Shown in pieces: positions 1-5,292 of a DNA stretch of 5,292 bases. Under the pieces are notes generated by a model. That model worked only from the letters and a program-made list of their open reading frames with translations. It made no database searches and was not told the origin of the DNA. This stretch comes from Desulfobacteraceae bacterium (GTDB taxonomy: Bacteria; Desulfobacterota; Desulfobacteria; Desulfobacterales; Desulfosalsimonadaceae). The stretch lies in assembly GCA_007131845.1 (NCBI GenBank), contig SLPT01000129.1, positions 1-5,292 of the forward strand. The letters are read 5' to 3'. The first letter of the stretch is position 1. Each line of letters begins with the position of its first letter. The position numbers and the translations under genes are program-made.

Positions 1-171
1 AACCGCTTTGAAATGCTCTTCAACCTGTAAAGGGACATCCCGGTCCACCACGTGGAGCAAGACGATATCCGCCTGGTACTGGCTTGCCATGAAAAGAGAA
101 GCCTCAAGGGCTGGCCGGCAGTTTTCGGACAAGTTGGTTGCAAAAAGAAGCGATTTTACAGGCTTGAACAT
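1..171 (-). CDS. Universal stress protein, UspA family (N-terminal part, cut by left edge)
   Basis: The minus strand reads 57 codons without a stop from an ATG at 171 down to base 1, so the C-terminal part lies outside the window. The N-terminus MFKPVKSLLFATNLSENC, then a helix rich in Ala, then ADIVLLHVVDR at about residues 34-44, is the beta1-alpha1-beta2 opening of the UspA fold. UspA proteins are cytosolic, about 140-160 residues per domain or doubled in tandem, and many bind ATP; they help survival under stress or starvation. The position that is Asp in ATP-binding members (in the 'DLS' motif) is Asn13 here, a variant that leaves nucleotide binding uncertain. The start is supported by a Shine-Dalgarno GAGGTG (177-182 on the plus strand) 5 nt upstream. 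The gene is divergent from the acyl-CoA ligase. The family call is fairly secure; single versus tandem domain architecture cannot be decided. Confidence 0.85.
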   Translation of the reverse strand, partial: MFKPVKSLLFATNLSENCRPALEASLFMASQYQADIVLLHVVDRDVPLQVEEHFKAV

Positions 172-197
172 ACAGGCACCTCGACGGGAGACAATAA

Positions 198-213
198 TTT
201 GTTTTAGAACAAA
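198..213. promoter_or_regulatory. Small perfect inverted repeat at the UspA promoter, possible operator
   Basis: TTTGTT and AACAAA form a perfect 6-bp inverted repeat separated by TTAG. It lies where the predicted -10 region and transcription start of the UspA gene would be, so a repressor bound here could block the promoter. The site is A/T-rich and short, so a chance origin is possible. I do not recognise it as the box of a known regulator. Confidence 0.25.
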
Positions 214-243
214 ATATATGGCAAGATTCTTTTGAGGTGTCAA
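213..243 (-). promoter_or_regulatory. Sigma-70-like promoter of the UspA gene
   Basis: On the minus strand a perfect -35 box TTGACA (plus-strand 238-243) is followed either by CATATA after 17 nt (215-220) or by TATATT after 19 nt (213-218). The second -10 is the better match but has a longer spacer. Transcription would start near 203-208, giving a leader of roughly 35 nt that carries the GAGGTG ribosome binding site. The prediction rests on sequence match only. Confidence 0.5.
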
Positions 244-264
244 GAGAATATGCGGATTCCAAAG

Positions 265-288
265 AAGCCGCTAAGATATACCGGCCTT
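265..288. repeat. Imperfect inverted repeat in the divergent spacer
   Basis: AAGCCG (265-270) and CGGCCTT (282-288) are complementary apart from one bulged C, around an 11-nt A/T-rich centre. It lies between the two divergent genes, upstream of both predicted promoters. It could be a regulator binding site or a weak hairpin. It has no T-run after it on the plus strand, so it does not look like a terminator. Confidence 0.2.
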
Positions 289-293
289 AAAAA

Positions 294-323
294 TTGACCG
301 TTTCACAGGATGCCGCCTTTTAG
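294..323 (+). promoter_or_regulatory. Weak candidate promoter for the acyl-CoA ligase operon
   Basis: TTGACC (294-299) is a good -35 box, but the best -10 at acceptable distance is TTTTAG after 18 nt (318-323), only a 3 of 6 match. It would leave a leader of about 90 nt before the ligase start. No convincing -24/-12 (GG-N10-GC) element was found in the spacer. The promoter of this operon is therefore not established. Confidence 0.2.
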
Positions 324-420
324 GGTTGCAAAGAGCGGTGCATTGCTTTTATGGTGGAATACGACACTCATCCCGGTGAGGCCCTAAACGCCCTCCAGGA
401 GCACCCCGAAAGGAGGATCC

Positions 421-2088
421 ATGAAAAACACCCTGCATTTTCAGTTCTGGCCCAAAAGAGTTCCCTATGAACTCGACTACCCCCGGACACCTTTGTTCGA
501 ATTTTTGGAAACATCGGCCCGCCGCTATCCGGACAACCCGGCCGTCATCTACTACGGCCGGCGCATAAACTACAAACAGCTGCAGGAAGACGTGGAAAAA
601 ACCACCTCCGCACTGAAAGGCATGGGTGTCCGTAAAGGCGACCGCGTGGCGCTCTATCTCCAGAACACGCCGCATTTCATTATCGCTTTTTTCGGTATTC
701 TGCGGGCCAACGCCGTGGTGGTTCCGGTCAACCCGATGCTGACCGAACGGGAACTGCTCCAGATCATCATAGACAGCGGGGCCGTGGCAGCCGTGACCAC
801 CTCCGATCTGTATTCGAAGGCTGCAAACATTCGAAAAGATTGCAACCTGCGGCATATCATCGTGGGGGACTACGCGGATTACCTGCCGGCGTCACCCGAG
901 CTCCCCGTGCCGGATGCGATGTGGGAATCATCGCCAATCCAGGGGGAAGACGTTCACAGGTGGACCGATGTCCTTGCAGGCGCATCAACGGAGCCGCCAA
1001 AGGCGGATACGAGCGTTGGCGACATGGCCATGCTTCCCTACACCTCTGGATCGACGGGGCTTCCCAAGGGATGCATCCACACCCATTTCACTATCATCTC
1101 CAACACAATCTCCTCGGCGGTCTGGCACAATAAGCTGGCAAACAGCCGGGTGCTTGCCACCCTGCCGTTTTTCCACGTCACCGGCCTGGTCCACAGCCTC
1201 CTGTCGCCGGTGTATGCCGGGGCTGCATCCGTCGTTTTGACCCGGTGGGACCGGGAAGCGGCCATCGAGGCCATCGAAAAGTACCGCTGCACCCACTGGA
1301 CCAACATCACCACCATGGTCATCGACATCCTCAACCATCCGCACATCCAAAGCCGCGATTTGAGTTCCCTTATGATCGTGGGCGGCGGCGGCGCTCCCCT
1401 TCCCGAGGCCATCGGAAAAAAGCTTTCCGAAGTGACGGGGCTGCAGTACACCGAGGGCTACGGGATGACGGAAACCATCTCCCAGACTCATTTCAACCCG
1501 CCGGACCGGCCGAAGCTCCAGTGCATCGGCATCCCCGATTTCGGCGTGGATGCCCGGATCATCGATCTGGACACGACCGAAGAGCTCCCCCCGGGAGAAC
1601 AGGGAGAACTCATCGTGGCCGGACCGGAAATCATGGAGGGCTACTGGAACCGGCCGGAAGAAAACAGGGAGGTATTCCTGGAAATCGACGGGAAGCGATT
1701 TTTACGTACCGGCGATATCTGCCGCATGGACGAAGAAGGGTATTTCTACATCATCGATCGGACCAAGCGGATGATCAATGCGGCCGGGTTCAAAGTATGG
1801 CCCACGGAGGTCGAGGGGGTGATGTACCGGCACCCGGCCATATCCGAAGTTTGCGTGGTGGGGGTTCCCGATCCGGTACGGGTGGAAAACGTGAAAGCCT
1901 TCGTGGTTCTGAACCAGAACTACAAGGACTCGGTCACCGAGGAAGAGATCATCGAATGGGCGCGTCAGAACATGGCCGCCTACCGCTACCCGCGAATCGT
2001 CGAGTTTACGGATTCGCTCCCCAAGAGCGGTACCGGCAAGGTCCAGTGGCGGCAGCTCCAGCAGATGGAAAAGGAAAAACATGCATAG
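421..2088 (+). CDS. Acyl-CoA synthetase, AMP-binding (ANL) family, probably medium/long-chain fatty acid
   Basis: This enzyme activates a carboxylic acid with ATP to an acyl-adenylate, then transfers the acyl group to CoA. All core motifs are present in its 555 residues, a normal length. They are the phosphate loop YTSGSTGLPKG (207-217), YGMTET (347-352), the TGD motif (430-432), the hinge region around DRTKRM (446-451) followed by GFKVWPTEVE (456-465), and the C-terminal PKSGTGK with catalytic Lys540. The N-terminus (WPKRVPYELDYP, then ARRYPDNPAV) and the GFKVWP hinge resemble long-chain fatty acyl-CoA ligases more than acetyl-CoA synthetases; the exact acid cannot be read. There is no signal peptide or membrane segment, so it should be cytosolic. 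The start is firm: AAGGAGG (410-416) lies 4 nt upstream, and an in-frame TAA at 385-387 excludes a longer form. Its last 8 nt overlap the next gene, implying coupled translation. Confidence 0.93.
   Translation: MKNTLHFQFWPKRVPYELDYPRTPLFEFLETSARRYPDNPAVIYYGRRINYKQLQEDVEKTTSALKGMGVRKGDRVALYLQNTPHFIIAFFGILRANAVVVPVNPMLTERELLQIIIDSGAVAAVTTSDLYSKAANIRKDCNLRHIIVGDYADYLPASPELPVPDAMWESSPIQGEDVHRWTDVLAGASTEPPKADTSVGDMAMLPYTSGSTGLPKGCIHTHFTIISNTISSAVWHNKLANSRVLATLPFFHVTGLVHSLLSPVYAGAASVVLTRWDREAAIEAIEKYRCTHWTNITTMVIDILNHPHIQSRDLSSLMIVGGGGAPLPEAIGKKLSEVTGLQYTEGYGMTETISQTHFNPPDRPKLQCIGIPDFGVDARIIDLDTTEELPPGEQGELIVAGPEIMEGYWNRPEENREVFLEIDGKRFLRTGDICRMDEEGYFYIIDRTKRMINAAGFKVWPTEVEGVMYRHPAISEVCVVGVPDPVRVENVKAFVVLNQNYKDSVTEEEIIEWARQNMAAYRYPRIVEFTDSLPKSGTGKVQWRQLQQMEKEKHA
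2071..2088 (+). promoter_or_regulatory. Translational coupling site: ribosome binding site and 8-nt overlap
   Basis: The Shine-Dalgarno AAGGA (2071-2075) lies inside the last codons of the acyl-CoA ligase, 5 nt before the ATG (2081) of the Eis-like gene. The ligase TAG stop is at 2086-2088, just downstream of that ATG. A ribosome ending on the ligase can restart directly, which fixes the start of the second gene and suggests both proteins are made together. Confidence 0.75.
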
Positions 2089-3352
2089 CCGGGAAAACGA
2101 AACGCCCCGTCGCGAGCCACCCGTCATCCGGCCGGCGGATGCCGAAGAAATGGACGCCTTCAAGCACGTGGCCGTGCGGTCCCTTATGGTTGTACCGGAG
2201 GCGGTGGAGGCCATCCGGCCGGAATGGACGCTGTGCGCCTTTGAAAACGGCAGACTGTCGACGAGCTATGCCTGGTGGCCGCTTAAAATGCGCTTTAACG
2301 GCGAGATGCTGCCGGCCGCAGGCGTCACCTTCGTGGGGACAAGTCCCGTCTGCCGGCGGAAAGGCTATCTTCGCGCGGTGATCTCGCGGCATTTCGAAAG
2401 GATGCACGAAAAAAGGGAGCAGCCCGTTGCAGCGCTCCACGCATCCCGGGCATCCATCTACCAGCGCTACGGGTACGCCGTGGTTTCCTGGCAAAACAGC
2501 TACTGCTTCGAGCCCCGCCATATCGTTTTCGGGGAAAAACCCGCCGCACCCCGGGGCCGGCTCTATGAGCCCGGGGAAGGGGCAGCAATGGAGATCCTGA
2601 AGGATATCTACAGACAATTCTGCACCGATCGCACCGGGTATATCCACCGGGGGAAAGCCACCTGGGAGATGGGCGCGATGGCGCCGGCCCCGAAAAACGG
2701 CTCGCTGTTTGCCATCGTCTACGAGGAGGACGATACCCCCCTGGGATATGTGATCTATACCGCCCGCCCCGGCAAGAGCATCGAAAAGAGGCTTACGCAC
2801 CAAATCGAGATCCGGGACTTCGCATGGCTTACACCACACGCCTGCCGCAGTTTGTGGGAGCATATGGCCGGGATGGATCTTGCCGGAGAAATCCGCTGGA
2901 TGCGGGTTCCCCCCGACGACCCCCTGCCGCACCTTATCCGGGAACCCGCGGATCTAAACATCCGCACCCGGGACGGGGTACTGGCCCGGATCGTGGACGT
3001 GGCCGGTGCGCTGGGCGGGCGGCGTTATCCCGCGGAAGGGCGGCTCTGCTTCGAGTTGTACGATGAGCTGTGCCCGTGGAACCGGGGCTGCTGGGAGATG
3101 GAAACCTTTACGGATCCGGACGCGGAAAACCCCGCTGGCACACTCATTTGCCGCGGCGAAGCAAGGCCCGCGAACGGGTCGCCAGACGTCACCCTGCCCG
3201 CTGATACACTGGCCATGCTACTGTTCGGCCAGATTGATGCCACGCGTGCTGCGGACATAGGACGCCTTACAGTACACAAGCCGGACCGGCTTGCCGTTTG
3301 GGACCGACTGCTCCGGACGCGGCACAAGCCGTTCTGCGCGGATTTTTTTTAA
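2081..3352 (+). CDS. Eis-like N-acetyltransferase (tandem GNAT plus SCP2-like domain)
   Basis: This 423-residue protein follows the mycobacterial Eis layout: an N-terminal GNAT domain (about 15-155), a second degenerate GNAT domain (about 160-290) and an SCP2-like C-terminal domain (about 300-423). Visible Eis-type signatures are the acetyl-CoA loop GVTFVGTSP then CRRKGYLRA (81-99), PVAALHAS followed by IYQRYGYA, DPLPHL in the middle, DGVLARIVDV, and a C-terminal Phe. In M. tuberculosis Eis, Tyr126 is the general acid and the carboxylate of terminal Phe402 is the general base. Tyr127 and Phe423 occupy these places here, so the enzyme looks active. Known Eis substrates are amines of aminoglycosides and protein lysines; the substrate here is unknown. 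There is no signal peptide, so it is predicted cytosolic. It is coupled to the upstream ligase by an 8-nt overlap. The last codons are GAT TTT TTT TAA, a T8 run that is a possible slippery site. The family call is firm. Confidence 0.88.
   Translation: MHSRENETPRREPPVIRPADAEEMDAFKHVAVRSLMVVPEAVEAIRPEWTLCAFENGRLSTSYAWWPLKMRFNGEMLPAAGVTFVGTSPVCRRKGYLRAVISRHFERMHEKREQPVAALHASRASIYQRYGYAVVSWQNSYCFEPRHIVFGEKPAAPRGRLYEPGEGAAMEILKDIYRQFCTDRTGYIHRGKATWEMGAMAPAPKNGSLFAIVYEEDDTPLGYVIYTARPGKSIEKRLTHQIEIRDFAWLTPHACRSLWEHMAGMDLAGEIRWMRVPPDDPLPHLIREPADLNIRTRDGVLARIVDVAGALGGRRYPAEGRLCFELYDELCPWNRGCWEMETFTDPDAENPAGTLICRGEARPANGSPDVTLPADTLAMLLFGQIDATRAADIGRLTVHKPDRLAVWDRLLRTRHKPFCADFF
3312..3350 (+). terminator. 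Terminator-like hairpin plus T8 overlapping the Eis-like stop codon
   Basis: TCCG (3312-3315) and CGC (3318-3320) pair with GCGCGGA (3336-3342), giving seven Watson-Crick pairs with a 2-nt bulge. An inner CGGC-ACAA-GCCG hairpin (3320-3331) is an alternative. Eight T follow at 3343-3350, the last being the T of the stop TAA. This is the form of an intrinsic terminator, but it lies wholly inside coding sequence, so it may be partial or accidental. If active it would separate the flavoprotein gene from the operon. Confidence 0.35.
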
Positions 3353-3383
3353 ACCCTTCATTTGATGGACTCGTAAAAAAAAT
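3342..3383. repeat. Inverted A/T tracts in the gap before the flavoprotein gene
   Basis: A followed by T8 (3342-3350) and A8 followed by T (3375-3383) are perfectly complementary over 9 bp across a 24-nt loop. In RNA, pairing of these tracts would take the U-run away from the terminator-like hairpin just upstream. In DNA they are two A-tracts that could bend the helix. Pairs made only of A and U are weak, so biological meaning is uncertain. Confidence 0.3.
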
Positions 3384-3398
3384 AGCGAAAGGACCAGT

Positions 3399-3971
3399 AT
3401 GAACGTACTTGCTATCAACGGAAGCCCGAGGAAAAACGGCAACAGCAGCACCTTGATCCGGGCCATGCTCGAAGGGGCGGAGGCTTACGGCGCTGAGACC
3501 GCCGAAGCCTACCTGCACGGATTGAACATGAAGGGCTGCATGGGCTGCCTGTCGTGCAGAAAAATATACGGCATCTGCGCCCAGAAGGACGAGTTATCCC
3601 CCTTTCTGGAATCGGTCAAAACGGCCGATGCCGTCATTTTCGGCTGCCCCATTTACATGTACCGCATATCGGGCCAGATGAAGCTCTATATTGACCGCAC
3701 CTATTCGCTGTATACGCCCCGGGAGGGGGGCGGGTACAACTCCGCGGTGCCGGCCGGCAAACGATTCGCGCTGGCCATCTCCCAGGGCGCGCCCGATCCG
3801 GAGCAGTATCAGCGCTCCATCCGATGGCTGGCCGGAATGGCTGGAACCGGGCATGGCATGCAGGAGGCCGGCCGGATCGTACATGTCAACAGCCAGGCCC
3901 GACCGGCAGCCGGCGACGAGGCCCTCCTGGAGGAAGCGCGCGCCATTGGCCGCCGCCTGGCCGGGGCCTGA
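3399..3971 (+). CDS. Iron-sulfur flavoprotein (Isf-like, NADPH-dependent FMN reductase superfamily)
   Basis: This flavodoxin-fold protein has 190 residues, close to the usual length of archaeal and bacterial Isf proteins. The FMN phosphate loop is GSPRKNGNSSTL (8-19). Cys47, Cys50, Cys53 and Cys60 form a CX2CX2CX6C cluster, which fits the compact motif that holds a [4Fe-4S] cluster in Methanosarcina Isf. The flavin-site segment CPIYMYRISGQMK (83-95) followed by YIDR is typical of the family. Isf proteins are cytosolic electron carriers; in methanogens they accept electrons from ferredoxin and a role in handling O2 or peroxide has been proposed. The partner here is unknown. AAAGGA (3388-3393), 5 nt before the ATG, supports the start. 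It lies 46 nt after the Eis-like gene, so co-transcription is possible unless the terminator-like hairpin works, and it converges on the regulator gene with a 12-nt gap. Confidence 0.88.
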   Translation: MNVLAINGSPRKNGNSSTLIRAMLEGAEAYGAETAEAYLHGLNMKGCMGCLSCRKIYGICAQKDELSPFLESVKTADAVIFGCPIYMYRISGQMKLYIDRTYSLYTPREGGGYNSAVPAGKRFALAISQGAPDPEQYQRSIRWLAGMAGTGHGMQEAGRIVHVNSQARPAAGDEALLEEARAIGRRLAGA

Positions 3972-3983
3972 TGGTTGAAGCGC

Positions 3984-5292
3984 TCAGGATTCGCAGGCAA
4001 TCTGGTAGGCCGCTATCTTCCGGTAGATGGTCCGGCGACCGATGCCCAGTATGCGGGCCGCCTTTGCCTTGTTCCAGCCGGTTTTCCGGAGGGCGGCGAC
4101 AATTTCCTCCGGCCCCACGGAATGCTTGAAATTCGGGCCTGCCAAACGCCCCCTCACAGGCTCGTGATTGCGTATTTCGGCGGGAAGATGCTTCAGGGTG
4201 ATGGTCCCTCCGTGGCACAGCACGAAGGCGTGCTCCATGACGTGCTCGAGTTCCCGGACGTTTCCGGGCCACGAGTAGTCCATGAAGCGGCCCAGCACAT
4301 TGCTTGAGATCCCTTCGATGGACTTGGCAAACCGGTCGTTGAACATCCTTCGGAAATGATCCGCCAAAAGCGGCAGGTCCTCGAGCCGCTCCCGGAGCGG
4401 CGGCAGGGTGACTTCCACCACCTTGAGCCGGTAGTACAGGTCCTGCCGGAATTCGCCCCGGGCGACTTTTTCCTTCAGGTTCCGGTTGGTGCAGGCGATC
4501 ACCCGCACATCCACCTTCTGAGGCGTCGAATCCCCCACCCGCTCGAACGCCTTCTCCTGCAGCACGCGAAGAAGCTTCAGCTGGATCATGGGCGAGATAT
4601 CCCCGATTTCGTCAAGCAGGATCGTCCCACCGTCGGCGACTGCAAAGCGTCCCTTCTTGTCCCGGATCGCACCGGTAAACGCCCCCTGCACGTGCCCGAA
4701 CAATTCGCTTTCCAGAAGGCTTTCTGCCAAAGCGGAGCAGTTGACGATCATAAACGGCTTGAAGGCCCGATTCCCGGTATAATGCAGCGCTCTTGCCACC
4801 AGTTCCTTGCCCGTTCCGCTCTCGCCCGTCACCAGGACGGTGGTATCGAGGTTGGCCAAATCCTCCAGGAGCCGGTAGATGTTCTGCATCGTCCGGTTCC
4901 GGCCGATCAGGCTCTGGAACTGGTGACGCTCCCGCAACTCCCGTTCCACATCCCGCAGCAGGGTGATATCGCGGATGACCATGACCGCCCCCAGGAAATT
5001 GCCATGAGGATCGATCAGGGGCGAGCTCGACACGCTTGCCACCTGCTGCGGCCGGCTGTGGCGATCGCACTCGATCCGGTGCTCCTTTACCGGCTCCTTG
5101 TTCTCCAGGGTCTGGCGAAGCACTTCGTGACATGCCCGGCCACAGCGTCCCGGGCACGCGGAAAACGGCACTCCGGTGATCTCCGGAACCGACAGCCCGC
5201 AAATGGACTCGGTGGAACGATTCGCATCGATGACCACGAAATCCGGATCCACCGTTATGATGGCGTCCTTGACGCTCTCGAAGATGGCCTCG
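3984..5292 (-). CDS. Sigma-54-dependent transcriptional activator, PAS-AAA+-Fis HTH (N-terminus cut by right edge)
   Basis: The minus-strand frame is open from the right edge to a TGA at 3984-3986; 435 whole codons are visible. Numbering from the GTG at 5252 (13 more residues precede it), a PAS domain spans the edge to about 97, then a linker helix and the AAA+ domain from about 115 to 345. Its motifs are Walker A GESGTGKE (143-150), the sigma-54-contacting GAFTGA (190-195), Walker B ILLDEIGD (211-218), sensor I TN (255-256) and WPGNVREL (328-335). A Fis-type HTH follows (about 383-413). All residues needed to remodel sigma-54 holoenzyme are present, so it should be functional. The GTG is probably not the start, because upstream codons (EAIFESVKDAIITV) continue the PAS fold. 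There is no receiver domain in view, so control is likely by a PAS ligand or redox signal. The PAS region holds Cys33, Cys37, Cys41 and Cys62. The target genes are not evident. Confidence 0.93.
   Translation of the reverse strand, partial: EAIFESVKDAIITVDPDFVVIDANRSTESICGLSVPEITGVPFSACPGRCGRACHEVLRQTLENKEPVKEHRIECDRHSRPQQVASVSSSPLIDPHGNFLGAVMVIRDITLLRDVERELRERHQFQSLIGRNRTMQNIYRLLEDLANLDTTVLVTGESGTGKELVARALHYTGNRAFKPFMIVNCSALAESLLESELFGHVQGAFTGAIRDKKGRFAVADGGTILLDEIGDISPMIQLKLLRVLQEKAFERVGDSTPQKVDVRVIACTNRNLKEKVARGEFRQDLYYRLKVVEVTLPPLRERLEDLPLLADHFRRMFNDRFAKSIEGISSNVLGRFMDYSWPGNVRELEHVMEHAFVLCHGGTITLKHLPAEIRNHEPVRGRLAGPNFKHSVGPEEIVAALRKTGWNKAKAARILGIGRRTIYRKIAAYQIACES

Noticed and set aside
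8..235. 75-codon plus-strand frame at the left end
   Set aside because: It lies opposite the UspA reading frame and its promoter. The minus strand has a recognisable UspA N-terminus with a ribosome binding site, so this is a shadow.
323..336. GG-N10-GC spacing upstream of the ligase, a possible sigma-54 -24/-12 promoter
   Set aside because: Only the GG and GC dinucleotides match; the surrounding bases lack the TGGCA and TTGC context. No better candidate was found on either strand of the divergent spacer.
351..470. A 39-codon reading frame starting at ATG 351 and overlapping the ligase start, a possible leader peptide
   Set aside because: There is no clear ribosome binding site before it, the sequence resembles no known leader, and most of its length lies over the ligase Shine-Dalgarno and first codons in another frame. 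Chance explains it.
1245..2381. 378-codon plus-strand frame spanning the ligase and Eis-like gene boundary
   Set aside because: Its composition (runs of Arg, Gly, Pro and His) is typical of an out-of-frame read of G+C-rich genes, and it overlaps two well-supported genes.
2006..2932. Long (308-codon) antisense open frame across the Eis-like gene
   Set aside because: It is a by-product of G+C-rich codon bias on the other strand: the sense frame has clear Eis motifs, while this frame has no recognisable domain and its start lies inside that gene.
3972..3983. Bidirectional terminator between the convergent flavoprotein and activator genes
   Set aside because: The 12-nt gap holds only most of an AGCGCT palindrome and no T- or A-run; the G+C-rich repeats just before it are within coding sequence and lack a U-tract.
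5250..5252. GTG as the true start of the sigma-54 activator
   Set aside because: The frame stays open to the window edge and the 13 preceding residues fit the first helix and strand of a PAS domain, so the real start is most likely outside the window.

Overview
This 5.3 kb window is ordinary-looking, gene-dense chromosome of moderately high G+C. It has three co-oriented genes in the middle and a minus-strand gene cut by the window edge on each side. The gene mix suggests an anaerobic Gram-negative bacterium, most likely of the Desulfobacterota (former Deltaproteobacteria): a fatty-acid type acyl-CoA ligase, an iron-sulfur flavoprotein, a UspA protein and a PAS/sigma-54 activator. That placement is inference; there is no rRNA or other marker gene here.

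Layout. 1-171 (minus) is the N-terminal part of a UspA-family universal stress protein, with a good Shine-Dalgarno and a sigma-70-like promoter in the divergent spacer (172-420). 421-2088 (plus) is a complete acyl-CoA synthetase of the AMP-binding (ANL) superfamily. It overlaps by 8 nt with 2081-3352 (plus), a complete Eis-like N-acetyltransferase (tandem GNAT plus SCP2-like domain). After a 46-nt A/T-tract-rich spacer comes 3399-3971 (plus), a complete iron-sulfur flavoprotein (Isf-like, FMN plus a four-Cys motif). Only 12 nt further on, and convergent, is a sigma-54-dependent activator (3984 to the right edge, minus) with PAS, AAA+ and Fis-type HTH domains; its N-terminus lies outside the window.

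How the genes may work together. The ligase and the Eis-like protein are almost certainly translationally coupled. The simplest reading is that one makes an acyl-CoA and the other uses acetyl- or acyl-CoA to modify an unknown amine; no substrate can be read from the sequence. The flavoprotein may be co-transcribed or separate, because a terminator-like hairpin with a T8 run sits exactly on the end of the Eis-like gene. The adjacent activator has a cysteine-rich PAS domain and may sense a ligand or redox state, but no -24/-12 promoter was found upstream of the visible genes, so its target is unknown.

No mobile element, CRISPR array, tRNA or rRNA is seen. The most unusual detail is the 3' end of the Eis-like gene. 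A U_UUU_UUU slippery heptamer directly precedes the stop codon, at the C-terminus that is catalytic in mycobacterial Eis, and the -1 frame runs 17 codons further to a TGA overlapping the flavoprotein ATG.
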